This document shows positions 10,329 to 18,719 of a DNA stretch of 64,000 nt, one piece after another. The DNA is from Bacteroides sp. Its GTDB lineage: Bacteria > Bacteroidota > Bacteroidia > Bacteroidales > Bacteroidaceae. Location of the stretch: contig SUXW01000002.1 in assembly GCA_015060765.1 (NCBI GenBank), forward strand, positions 141,011-205,010, in the 5' to 3' direction. Position numbers and translations under genes: made by a program. The notes under the pieces are model-generated. The model was not told the DNA's origin. It saw nothing but the letters and a program-made list of their open reading frames with translations, and did no database searches. Positions within the stretch are counted from its first letter, which is position 1; every line of letters begins with the position of its first letter.

Positions 10329-11378
10329 ATGAAAAAGATTATCATACTATTGTTCTTGTGCTTCCCTATTCTTGCCAAGGCGCAGACCGACTCCAAGTAT
10401 TTGGAAGGTGCCGTATCCTTATCAGACGGTAAAGTGGTATTCTCTACAGAAATGCAAGTTCCGGCCATGACCAAGGAACAAATATTCGAAACACTCCTTG
10501 AGTGGGCCAACAAGCGTTTCCAGCCCACAGAAAAGTTCAAAGCCCGTGTATTGTATTCCGACAAGGAACATGGAGGAATAGCCATCAACGGTGAAGAATA
10601 TATGGTATTCAACTCTTCTGCCTTATCATTGGACAGAACCCGTATTTACTATATGCTATCCATCAATTGCGAAGACAACCAATGCAAGATTTCGATGAAC
10701 CGTCTCCGTTATTGGTACGATGAAAACCGTAACGGGGGACAGAAATACACAGCCGAAGAATGGATTACAGACGACATGGCATTGAACAAGGCCAAGACCA
10801 AGTTGATGCCCATCGTAGGAAAGTTCAGAAGAAAGACCATCGACCTGAAGGATGAGCTGTTCAATGAAATACGTTCCACATTGGGCAACCAGATGATTGC
10901 TTTGGGACTGAAACCGGCTCCTACTACACCGGAATCGCAAGTAGCCATCGTACAACAACCGGTTGCACCCGCAGTTCCTGCCGTGACCGAAACGGTGCAA
11001 GCGCCTGCTACCACCGAAAAGCCTCAACCCAAAACAGAAGCGGATCTCACCCTACAGGCTACACGCATCACATTGACTGCAGGTGGAGAGACTTTGGAAA
11101 TAGGAAAGGAATGCTGGGGCGGTAAGAACCAACTTTTTGGAAAGGATGTCACTTACTGTATCATCGATACACAGAAGGCTATGGCCAACATGCTATTGGT
11201 ACAGAACGATACTTACAGCATTTCATTCTACCTGCCGCAAAGCAGTACTCCTTGCATGGTTATCAATTGCAAGAAGATGATGCTACAGAACGTCAAGGGA
11301 GAAGAAGCCAAGAAGATGAATCCTGCTTGCGATGCCAACAAGGCATACAACGTATATGTGGGTGAAATCGTAAAGTAA
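10329..11378 (+). CDS. secreted DUF4468 domain protein
   Basis: 349 residues from the ATG at 10329 (MKKIIILLFLCFPILAKAQ, a signal peptide cleaved near residue 19). The N-terminal half (about 25-165) is a DUF4468 domain with the TEMQVPAMTKEQIFETLLEWA start and a CxxNQCxI-type pair near its end. A proline/alanine-rich linker (about 200-235) leads to a C-terminal domain of about 110 residues that I do not recognise. Likely periplasmic. It stands 6 bp before the TPR gene of the kor operon, an unexplained association. Confidence 0.8.
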   Translation: MKKIIILLFLCFPILAKAQTDSKYLEGAVSLSDGKVVFSTEMQVPAMTKEQIFETLLEWANKRFQPTEKFKARVLYSDKEHGGIAINGEEYMVFNSSALSLDRTRIYYMLSINCEDNQCKISMNRLRYWYDENRNGGQKYTAEEWITDDMALNKAKTKLMPIVGKFRRKTIDLKDELFNEIRSTLGNQMIALGLKPAPTTPESQVAIVQQPVAPAVPAVTETVQAPATTEKPQPKTEADLTLQATRITLTAGGETLEIGKECWGGKNQLFGKDVTYCIIDTQKAMANMLLVQNDTYSISFYLPQSSTPCMVINCKKMMLQNVKGEEAKKMNPACDANKAYNVYVGEIVK

Positions 11379-11384
11379 ACATCA

Positions 11385-11663
11385 ATGGATAAAAGTCTTC
11401 CAGATATCAAGGAACTCATCCGTAAGGATGAATTGGAGAAAGCCATCAATCTGCTAACCGAGTACATTTCCACTCATCCGGCATGCAGCGACGAGCCCTA
11501 TTATCTATTGGGTAACGCCTACCGGAAACAAGGCAATTGGCAATTGGCACTCAACCATTATCTGGAAGCAATAGAACGGAATCCTGACAGTCCGGCCACC
11601 ACAGCCAAGAAGATGGTGATGGACATTCTGGAATTCTATAATAAAGACATGTATAATCAATAA
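11385..11663 (+). CDS. small TPR protein heading the kor genes
   Basis: 92 residues, about two tetratricopeptide units: DELEKAINLLTEYISTHP and PYYLLGNAYRKQGNWQLALNHYLEAIERNP. Cytoplasmic, no signal peptide. It sits 15 bp before korD, so it may help assemble or hold the 2-oxoacid oxidoreductase complex; that is inferred from position only. Confidence 0.8.
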   Translation: MDKSLPDIKELIRKDELEKAINLLTEYISTHPACSDEPYYLLGNAYRKQGNWQLALNHYLEAIERNPDSPATTAKKMVMDILEFYNKDMYNQ

Positions 11664-11678
11664 CTAACGTATAGAGAT

Positions 11679-11909
11679 ATGGCTAAGATTAAAGGAGCTG
11701 TTGTTGTGGATACCGAACGGTGCAAGGGATGCAACCTGTGTGTGGTTGCCTGTCCGTTCAAGGTATTGTCACTCACAGCCAAGGAAGTGAACAAAAGAGG
11801 ATATACATTTGCACAGATGGTAGCGGAAGATGCCTGTACCGGTTGTGCATCGTGTGCCACAGTGTGCCCCGATGGATGTATTTCCGTCTATAAAGTAAAA
11901 ATTCAATAA
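11679..11909 (+). CDS. korD: KorD, 2-oxoacid:ferredoxin oxidoreductase ferredoxin-like subunit
   Basis: 76 residues with two complete CxxCxxCxxxCP motifs (C15/C18/C21/C25 and C53/C56/C59/C63), so a 2[4Fe-4S] ferredoxin. In four-subunit 2-oxoacid oxidoreductases this delta subunit passes electrons between the TPP site and free ferredoxin. It is followed by korA, a small membrane protein, korB and korC. Confidence 0.93.
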   Translation: MAKIKGAVVVDTERCKGCNLCVVACPFKVLSLTAKEVNKRGYTFAQMVAEDACTGCASCATVCPDGCISVYKVKIQ

Positions 11910-11919
11910 AGAGAAAGAA

Positions 11920-13002
11920 ATGGCAGAAGAAGTATTGTTAATGAAGGGGAATGAGGCTATTGCCCATGCCGCCATCCGTTTTGGTGTAGACGGCTATTTT
12001 GGTTACCCCATCACTCCTCAATCTGAAGTTTTGGAGACTCTCGCTGAACAGAAGCCTTGGGAAACAACCGGTATGGTTGTCGTTCAGGCCGAAAGTGAAG
12101 TGGCAGCAATCAATATGGTATATGGTGGTGCCGGCACAGGAAAGATGGTTATGACATCATCATCAAGCCCCGGTGTCAGTTTGAAGCAGGAAGGTATCTC
12201 CTATCTGGCAGGTGCCGAACTTCCTTGTTTGATTGTCAACGTAATGCGTGGAGGTCCCGGTTTGGGAACCATCCAACCCAGTCAAGCCGATTATTTCCAG
12301 ACTGTAAAAGGTGGTGGCCACGGCGACTACAAACTGATTGCATTGGCTCCGGCATCCGTACAGGAAATGGCCGACTTTGTAGGTTTGGCGTTCGATTTGG
12401 CTTTCAAGTACCGCAACCCGGCTATTATCCTTGCCGACGGTGTAATCGGTCAGATGATGGAAAAGGTGGTATTGCCTGAACAACGCAAGCGCCTCACCGA
12501 CGAAGAAGTGATTGCCCGTTGCCCATGGGCTGCCCATGGCAAGCAGGAAGGACGCAAGATCAACGTCATCACTTCGCTGGAATTGGACCCGTCCATCATG
12601 GAAAAGCGTAACATCCACCTGCAACAGAAGTATGCAGAGATTGAAGCCAATGAAGTACGCTATGAAGAAATAGATTGTGAAGATGCAGAATACCTGATTG
12701 TAGCCTTCGGATCGTGTGCTCGTATCGCACAGAAAGCCATGGAACTGGCTCGTGCCGAAGGAATCAAGGTAGGTCTGTTGCGTCCCATCACCTTGTGGCC
12801 GTTCCCATCGAAAGCCATTGCAGAACGCGCCAAGCAAGTGAAAGGCATCCTGACAGTCGAACTGAATGCCGGACAGATGGTGGAAGACGTACAGTTGGCC
12901 GTAGAATGCAGCATACCGGTAGAACACTTCGGTCGCTTGGGCGGTATCGTACCCGATCCGGATGAAGTGGTAGCAGCCCTGAAAGAGAAACTGATTAAAT
13001 AA
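11920..13002 (+). CDS. korA: KorA, 2-oxoacid:ferredoxin oxidoreductase alpha subunit
   Basis: 360 residues. NEAIAHAAIRFGVDGYFGYPITPQSE is the N-terminal motif of the alpha subunit, followed by AESEVAAINMVYGGAGTGKMVMTSSSSPG and the C-terminal transketolase-like domain (GLLRPITLWPFP). With KorB it forms the TPP-binding core. The most likely substrate is 2-oxoglutarate, used reductively (succinyl-CoA plus CO2) or oxidatively in the incomplete citric acid cycle of Bacteroides; a branched-chain 2-oxoacid cannot be excluded. Confidence 0.92.
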   Translation: MAEEVLLMKGNEAIAHAAIRFGVDGYFGYPITPQSEVLETLAEQKPWETTGMVVVQAESEVAAINMVYGGAGTGKMVMTSSSSPGVSLKQEGISYLAGAELPCLIVNVMRGGPGLGTIQPSQADYFQTVKGGGHGDYKLIALAPASVQEMADFVGLAFDLAFKYRNPAIILADGVIGQMMEKVVLPEQRKRLTDEEVIARCPWAAHGKQEGRKINVITSLELDPSIMEKRNIHLQQKYAEIEANEVRYEEIDCEDAEYLIVAFGSCARIAQKAMELARAEGIKVGLLRPITLWPFPSKAIAERAKQVKGILTVELNAGQMVEDVQLAVECSIPVEHFGRLGGIVPDPDEVVAALKEKLIK

Positions 13003-13007
13003 AGCGT

Positions 13008-13175
13008 ATGAACATCGACTCGATTAGAAGCATCTTGAACATCGTGTTCATCGTATTGGCTATAGTTTCCGTCATCACCTATTTCGTTGCGGAAGACTTC
13101 ATCACATTTGTATATGTGTGTGCAGCAGCCATATTCGTCAAACTCGTGGAGTTCTTTTTACGCTTCATGTTTTAA
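13008..13175 (+). CDS. 55-aa membrane protein between korA and korB
   Basis: A 56-codon frame (ATG 13008, TAA 13173) lies in the gap between korA and korB, 5 bp after the korA stop. It starts MNIDSIRSILNIVF and is almost entirely hydrophobic, with two helices (about residues 8-25 and 29-50). The korB Shine-Dalgarno begins directly after its stop. Exact fit into an operon and clean hydrophobic pattern argue that it is expressed. It may tether the soluble oxidoreductase to the membrane; this is inference. Confidence 0.7.
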   Translation: MNIDSIRSILNIVFIVLAIVSVITYFVAEDFITFVYVCAAAIFVKLVEFFLRFMF

Positions 13176-13176
13176 C

Positions 13177-13182
13177 AGGAGG
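13177..13182 (+). promoter_or_regulatory. strong Shine-Dalgarno for korB
   Basis: A full AGGAGG lies 8 nt before the korB ATG at 13191. Most starts in this window lack such a site, so this one stands out and supports the 13191 start. Confidence 0.7.
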
Positions 13183-13190
13183 AGAAACTT

Positions 13191-13955
13191 ATGACAAAAG
13201 AAGAAATAATCAAACCTGAAAATCTGGTTTACAAGAAACCGACATTGATGAATGACAATCCGATGCACTATTGTCCGGGCTGTAGCCACGGAGTAGTACA
13301 CAAACTGATTGCCGAAGTCATCGAAGAAATGGGCATGGAAAACAAGACCGTAGGTGTATCGCCTGTAGGTTGCGCCGTATTTGCCTATAACTATTTGGAC
13401 ATCGACTGGGAAGAAGCAGCCCATGGTCGTGCACCGGCATTGGCAACAGCCATCAAGCGCTTGTGGCCGAGCCGATTGGTATTTACTTATCAGGGAGACG
13501 GCGACTTAGCCTGTATCGGTACTGCCGAAACCATCCACGCCTTGAACCGCGGTGAAAACATCACCATCATCTTCATCAACAATGCCATTTATGGTATGAC
13601 CGGTGGACAGATGGCTCCTACTACCCTCGTAGGCATGAAGACAGCCACTTGTCCTTACGGACGCGACGTAACCATCCACGGCTACCCACTGAAGATGACA
13701 GAAATTGCCGCTACCTTGGAAGGTACTGCATACGTTACCCGCCAATCGGTACATAGCGTACCTGCCATCCGAAAAGCTAAGAAAGCCATTCGGAAAGCAT
13801 TCGAAAATTCGATGAACGGCAAGGGATCCAACTTGGTTGAAATTGTATCAACCTGTAATTCGGGTTGGAAGATGACACCGGAAGCATCCAACAAGTGGAT
13901 GGAAGAAAACATGTTCCCATTCTACCCTATAGGCGATTTGAAGGACAAAGAATAA
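13191..13955 (+). CDS. korB: KorB, 2-oxoacid:ferredoxin oxidoreductase beta (TPP) subunit
   Basis: 254 residues. HYCPGCSHGVVHKL is the cluster/TPP-associated N-terminal motif; GDGDLACIGTAETIHALNRG and NNAIYGMTGGQ form the GDG...N thiamine-diphosphate site. It binds TPP and performs the CoA-dependent chemistry with KorA. Confidence 0.94.
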   Translation: MTKEEIIKPENLVYKKPTLMNDNPMHYCPGCSHGVVHKLIAEVIEEMGMENKTVGVSPVGCAVFAYNYLDIDWEEAAHGRAPALATAIKRLWPSRLVFTYQGDGDLACIGTAETIHALNRGENITIIFINNAIYGMTGGQMAPTTLVGMKTATCPYGRDVTIHGYPLKMTEIAATLEGTAYVTRQSVHSVPAIRKAKKAIRKAFENSMNGKGSNLVEIVSTCNSGWKMTPEASNKWMEENMFPFYPIGDLKDKE

Positions 13956-13964
13956 AGGAAAATT

Positions 13965-14507
13965 ATGAAACAGGAAATCATTATAGCAGGATTCGGCGGT
14001 CAGGGCGTTCTTTCCATGGGAAAGATTTTGGCCTACTCCGGACTGATGGAAAACAAGGAAGTGACATGGATGCCGGCTTATGGTCCGGAACAACGAGGAG
14101 GTACAGCCAACGTAACCGTCATTGTAAGCGATGAACGCATCTCCTCTCCCATCCTCAGTCAATACGACACCGCCATCATATTGAACCAACCTTCGTTGGA
14201 AAAGTTTGAAAACAAGGTAAAGCCCGGTGGTATCTTGATATACGACGGATACGGCATCATCGAGCCACCTACCCGCAAGGACATCAAAGTGTATCGCATC
14301 GACGCCATGGACGAAGCGACCGAACGAGGCATGGCCAAGACATTCAATATGATTGTATTGGGAGGATTGTTGAAACTCCGTCCCGTTGTAGAGATTGAGA
14401 GTGTATTGAAGGCATTGAGAAAGACACTGCCCGAACGTCACCACAAGCTCATTCCGATGAATGAAGAAGCCATCCGCATCGGTATGGAAATCATCAAGGA
14501 AGTATAA
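13965..14507 (+). CDS. korC: KorC, 2-oxoacid:ferredoxin oxidoreductase gamma subunit
   Basis: 180 residues with the gamma-subunit start AGFGGQGVLSMGKILAYSG and PAYGPEQRGGTANVTVIVS, the Rossmann-like fold that contributes to CoA binding. Last gene of the cluster, closed by the terminator at 14531-14571. Confidence 0.93.
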   Translation: MKQEIIIAGFGGQGVLSMGKILAYSGLMENKEVTWMPAYGPEQRGGTANVTVIVSDERISSPILSQYDTAIILNQPSLEKFENKVKPGGILIYDGYGIIEPPTRKDIKVYRIDAMDEATERGMAKTFNMIVLGGLLKLRPVVEIESVLKALRKTLPERHHKLIPMNEEAIRIGMEIIKEV

Positions 14508-14530
14508 GAAGAAGACGAGTTCCCTACATA

Positions 14531-14571
14531 AGTGTCATTCTGTGCAAAATAACATCGCACAGAATGACACT
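14531..14571 (+). terminator. strong terminator of the kor operon
   Basis: A perfect 15-bp stem (14531-14545 with 14557-14571, 11-nt loop) runs into a T-run. Its outer arm AGTGTCATTCTG is shared with the hairpin at 25313-25345, suggesting a dispersed palindromic repeat used as a terminator. Confidence 0.85.
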
Positions 14572-14621
14572 TTTTATTGTTAATTGTAAATACTAAATGA
14601 TAGATTGTAATTTGGATTTCG

Positions 14622-14629
14622 TATCTTTG
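14622..14629 (+). promoter_or_regulatory. -7 promoter box just upstream of the putative porin
   Basis: TATCTTTG matches TAnnTTTG but ends only 8 nt before the ATG at 14638. If used, the transcript would be leaderless or nearly so. Confidence 0.4.
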
Positions 14630-14637
14630 TCCACATT

Positions 14638-16881
14638 ATGAAAAGAAAATACATATACATCCTGATAGCCCTCCTATGTTGGCAATTGCCTTCATGGGCA
14701 CAACAACGGATAGCCAATGGAATGGGTACGTCGGCCAGTGGAAGAAACTTGGGAACACACGACCGCAACGGAAACCCCATCGATACAACGGCTGTAACCG
14801 ATGCTAGCACCATTCCCATCGGATTGTTTTCATGGAAGATAGACCATCGGTTTGGAAATGTAACACCCGTCCCGGTCGATACCATCCAAACCGGTTTCCA
14901 GAATTCCAACGACATGGGCGGACCAACCGGACAATACAATTACCTGGGAAATTTAGGTTCTCCACGCATCAACCGCATCTTCTTCGACCGACGCGAAGAG
15001 AGTCAGTTTATCTTTACCGACCCTTATGATTTCTGCGTACTCCGTCCGCAGGATGTCATCTTTACCAATACCCTGTCTCCATTCACCAACCTGACTTATT
15101 ATAAGAGTCTGAACAGCCGTAATGGAGAAGAAAGATTCAAATCCTATTTTGCCGTCAATGCTAACAAGCGGTTGGGCTTCGGATTCAACATCGACTATCT
15201 GTACGGTAGAGGAATGTATGCCGACCAGTCGACCGCCTTCTTCAACGGCAATCTGTTTGCCTACTACAGAGGAGACAAATACGACATGCATTTCATTTTC
15301 AGCAACGACAACCTGAAGATGAAAGAAAACGGTGGGATTACGGACGACCGTTACATCACCGACCCGTTGGATATGGCGGAAGGAAAGAAGCAGTATGCAT
15401 CAACAGACATCCCTACGGTATTGAACAAAGTATGGAACCACAATACCAGCTACCATGTATTCCTGACCCACCGTTACAATTTAGGATTCTATAAAGGAAA
15501 AAAGGAAGAACCAATTGTAGCGACTGACAGTCTGACCAACGAAATGCTGAAAGACAGTCTGATTAGCAACGGTATTTTGAGTGATAGTCTCGTTACCAAG
15601 AGCCAGCCTATCCCGTTGGATGTGGCAAACGCATCGAAGGCTGTTACTCCGGAAGTGAACGACACCACGGAAAAAGCGCCCGAATTTGTGCCGGTAACCA
15701 GCTTTATCCATACCATGGAACTCGATTTCAATTCCCGGAAATACATCACACAGGACAATGCCCAGGCGCAAAACCTGTATGAGTACAACTACTTCGGAAC
15801 CGATTCGATCGACCATACCAAGCGGACCTCCATCAAGAATACGTTGGGTATCTCCCTACGCGAAGGATTCAACAAATGGGCAAAAGCGGGACTAACCGCC
15901 TTCATTACCCACGAATACCGCGATTTCACTTTAAGCGATACTACCGGTGTGGACGACCGTCGTATCCTGAAGCACTACAAGGAAAACAACCTATCAATCG
16001 GTGGGGAACTGCTGAAAGAGCAAGGCAAGCTATTGCACTATCGTGTCTTGGGTGAAGTCGGTGTAGCCGGAGAAGATGCCGGACAATTCCGCGTGGAAGG
16101 AAAAGGCGACCTAAACTTCCGTTTCTTGGGAGATACCGTCCGATTGGAAGCCAAAGCGTATGTCAAGAATCTGAATCCCGTATTCTTTTATCGGCATTTC
16201 CATTCCAAGCACTATTGGTGGGACAACGACGAATTGTCGAAGATTATGCGTACCCGTATCGAGGGAACCCTTCACATAGGCAAGTTGGGAACTACCCTTC
16301 GTGCCGGAGTGGAAAACATCAAGAACTATACCTACTTGGACAATACCAGCGTAGCGGTAACCAACGACCAAGGCAATGTAACATCCTACAAGAACAATGC
16401 CTCCGTCAAGCAATATGGTGACAACCTGCAAGTATTCACAGCCATGTGGCAACAGAAACTGAAAGCAGGCATCTTCCATCTGGATACCGAAGTGGCCTAC
16501 CAAAAATCCAGCAACCAGGATGTATTGCCGTTGCCGGACATCTCGGCATACGCCAACCTGTACCTGAAGACAGCCTTGGTAAAGAATGTATTCAACGTGG
16601 AATTAGGAGCCGATGCCCGCTACTTCACCAAATATGCTGCGCCCGACTATTCTCCGGTAATGGGACAATTCTACCTGCAGAATCCCAACCAGAAGATAGA
16701 GATTGGCGGTTATCCGATGATCAATGTATACGCCAACCTGCAATGGAAACGTACCCGCATCTTCATCATGATGTACCACATTAACCAAGGATCAGGTGAT
16801 TCCAACTACTTCCTGGCACCGCATTATCCCATCAACCCGAAGATGCTGAAATTGGGTATCTCCTGGAATTTCTTTGACTAA
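14638..16881 (+). CDS. putative porin (Porin_10-like outer membrane beta-barrel)
   Basis: 747 residues with a signal peptide (MKRKYIYILIALLCWQLPSWAQ). After about residue 60 the sequence alternates polar and aromatic residues in long beta-strand runs, and it ends in a strand with terminal aromatic residues (LKLGISWNFFD), as outer membrane barrels do. The PTGQYNYLGNLGSPRINRIFFDR block near residue 95 is typical of the Bacteroidetes putative porin family. Residues about 280-350 form a low-complexity loop. The stop overlaps the next start (TAATG). Confidence 0.82.
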   Translation: MKRKYIYILIALLCWQLPSWAQQRIANGMGTSASGRNLGTHDRNGNPIDTTAVTDASTIPIGLFSWKIDHRFGNVTPVPVDTIQTGFQNSNDMGGPTGQYNYLGNLGSPRINRIFFDRREESQFIFTDPYDFCVLRPQDVIFTNTLSPFTNLTYYKSLNSRNGEERFKSYFAVNANKRLGFGFNIDYLYGRGMYADQSTAFFNGNLFAYYRGDKYDMHFIFSNDNLKMKENGGITDDRYITDPLDMAEGKKQYASTDIPTVLNKVWNHNTSYHVFLTHRYNLGFYKGKKEEPIVATDSLTNEMLKDSLISNGILSDSLVTKSQPIPLDVANASKAVTPEVNDTTEKAPEFVPVTSFIHTMELDFNSRKYITQDNAQAQNLYEYNYFGTDSIDHTKRTSIKNTLGISLREGFNKWAKAGLTAFITHEYRDFTLSDTTGVDDRRILKHYKENNLSIGGELLKEQGKLLHYRVLGEVGVAGEDAGQFRVEGKGDLNFRFLGDTVRLEAKAYVKNLNPVFFYRHFHSKHYWWDNDELSKIMRTRIEGTLHIGKLGTTLRAGVENIKNYTYLDNTSVAVTNDQGNVTSYKNNASVKQYGDNLQVFTAMWQQKLKAGIFHLDTEVAYQKSSNQDVLPLPDISAYANLYLKTALVKNVFNVELGADARYFTKYAAPDYSPVMGQFYLQNPNQKIEIGGYPMINVYANLQWKRTRIFIMMYHINQGSGDSNYFLAPHYPINPKMLKLGISWNFFD

Positions 16882-17696
16882 TGAAAAAATACGTCAAATA
16901 TATCGTCATGGGAACTATAGCAGCCGTCCTGTCGGCACTGCTGCTCAAACCATCCAAGGTTCAGGATCCTGCCCCACGAAGTTACGAGGAAATCATCCGG
17001 TCGGGTGTCCTCCGGGCGGTAACCGAATACAATTCCATCAGTTTCCATGCATCGGGCGATTCCATCGAAGGGTTTCATTACGAACTGTTGCAAGCCTTTG
17101 CCAAAGACAAAGGGCTGGAAGTGGAAATCACTCCCCGAATGAGTTTCGAAGAACGTATCCAAGGCATCCATCGGGGTGACTACGACGTACTGGCCAATCA
17201 TGTGATGGTCACCACCGAGCTGAAAGACACCCTACTTTTCACCTCGCCCATCGTTCAGAACCGATTGGTGCTGGTGCAACGGAAAGCCCAAGGAGAAGAA
17301 GACAGCTGCTACATCAAGAGCGCACTCGAACTGGCCAACAAGACATTGCATGTGGCCAAAGGTTCACCGGCCATCCTCCGCATCCACAACCTCAGCAATG
17401 AGATTGGCGATACCATCTACGTAAAGGAAATAGAAAAATACGGACAAGAGCATTTGTTGGCTCTAGTAGCCAGCGGCGACATCGACTATGCCGTTTGCAA
17501 TGAAAACATAGCCAAGGCATCCATCGAAAGCATGCCGGAACTGGATATCCAGACCGTCATCAGCTTCAACCAATTCTATTCATGGGGAGTGAACAAGAAG
17601 AATACCGCCCTTCGCGATACGCTGGACCAATGGCTGGACAGTTTCAAACAGACAAAGGCCTTCAAGCAGATTATGAAGAAATACTATAAGAACTAA
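16881..17696 (+). CDS. family 3 extracellular solute-binding protein (MltF-N-like), membrane-anchored
   Basis: 271 residues. An uncleaved-looking anchor (about 5-23) precedes an SBP_bac_3 domain: RSYEEIIRSGVLRAVTEYN, GFHYELLQAFAKDKGLEVEI, RIQGIHRGDYDVLANHVMVT and LVALVASGDIDYAVCNE. There are no ABC permease genes nearby, and no lytic transglycosylase domain follows as in MltF. Coupling to the porin (TAATG overlap) suggests a role at the cell envelope, perhaps ligand sensing. Ligand unknown. Confidence 0.8.
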   Translation: MKKYVKYIVMGTIAAVLSALLLKPSKVQDPAPRSYEEIIRSGVLRAVTEYNSISFHASGDSIEGFHYELLQAFAKDKGLEVEITPRMSFEERIQGIHRGDYDVLANHVMVTTELKDTLLFTSPIVQNRLVLVQRKAQGEEDSCYIKSALELANKTLHVAKGSPAILRIHNLSNEIGDTIYVKEIEKYGQEHLLALVASGDIDYAVCNENIAKASIESMPELDIQTVISFNQFYSWGVNKKNTALRDTLDQWLDSFKQTKAFKQIMKKYYKN

Positions 17697-17719
17697 TTCC
17701 ATATAAAAACGACAGGAAG

Positions 17720-18709
17720 ATGATTCAATTGGACAAAGTGAGATGGGGATTCATCGGTTGCGGAGAAGTCACCGAGAAGAAAAGCGGTCCCGCCTTCAGC
17801 ATGATTCCCGGTTCCAAGGTCGTTGCCGTGATGAGCCGCGACAAGGAAAAAGCCGCATCGTATGCCAAGCGTAACAATATCCCCCGATGGTATACCGACC
17901 CCCAACTGCTCATTGGGGACGAAGATGTGAATGCCATCTACATCGCAACCCCTCCTTCCTCGCATGCCACCTTTGCCATCATGGCCATGAAAGCCGGCAA
18001 GCCCGTATACATCGAGAAACCCATGGCGGCCAGTTACGAAGACTGTGCCCGCATCAACCGCATATCCCAGGAAACAGGCATTCCCTGTTTTGTAGCCTAC
18101 TACCGCCGTTACCTGCCCTATTTCCAGAAGGTGAAAGAGTTGGTTTATAGCGGCGAGATAGGTAAGGTCATCAATGTCCAAATCCGCTTTGCCCAACCAC
18201 CGCGCAACCTGGATTACAACAACAACACCTTGCCGTGGCGTGTACAGGCCGATATAGCCGGAGGCGGATACTTCTACGACCTGGCCCCTCATCAGCTCGA
18301 TATCCTACAAGAGATATTCGGTTGCATCCTCGAAGCGGAAGGCTACAAGAACAACATCGGCAAGCTGTATGATGCGGAAGATACGGTAAGCGCCTGCTTC
18401 AAGTTCGAATCGGGTATACCCGGTTCCGGTTCTTGGTGCTTCGTGGCACACGAATCGGCCAAGGAAGACCGCATCGAAATCATCGGCGACAAAGGGATGA
18501 TTTGTTTTTCGGTCTACACCTACGACCCGATAGCCCTGCATACGGAAAACGGAAGAGAAGAGATTCTTCCTGAAAATCCGCCCTATGTACAATTGCCCAT
18601 CATCCGCTCGGTAGTGGAACATCTGCAAGGTAAGAGCATCTGCACTTGCGACGGCATCAGCGCCACTCCCACCAATTGGGTGATGGACCGCATACTAAAC
18701 AAGCTATAA
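17720..18709 (+). CDS. Gfo/Idh/MocA-family oxidoreductase
   Basis: 329 residues. The N-terminal Rossmann fold starts GFIGCGEVTEKKSGPAF; NAIYIATPPSSHATFAIMAMKAGKPVYIEKPMA holds the conserved EKP motif; GGGYFYDLAPHQLDIL carries the catalytic His region of the C-terminal domain. NAD(P)-dependent sugar or inositol dehydrogenase type; substrate not predictable. It lies 23 bp after the solute-binding protein and 10 bp before the DUF4421 gene. Confidence 0.9.
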   Translation: MIQLDKVRWGFIGCGEVTEKKSGPAFSMIPGSKVVAVMSRDKEKAASYAKRNNIPRWYTDPQLLIGDEDVNAIYIATPPSSHATFAIMAMKAGKPVYIEKPMAASYEDCARINRISQETGIPCFVAYYRRYLPYFQKVKELVYSGEIGKVINVQIRFAQPPRNLDYNNNTLPWRVQADIAGGGYFYDLAPHQLDILQEIFGCILEAEGYKNNIGKLYDAEDTVSACFKFESGIPGSGSWCFVAHESAKEDRIEIIGDKGMICFSVYTYDPIALHTENGREEILPENPPYVQLPIIRSVVEHLQGKSICTCDGISATPTNWVMDRILNKL

Positions 18710-18719
18710 TCCTCCATAC

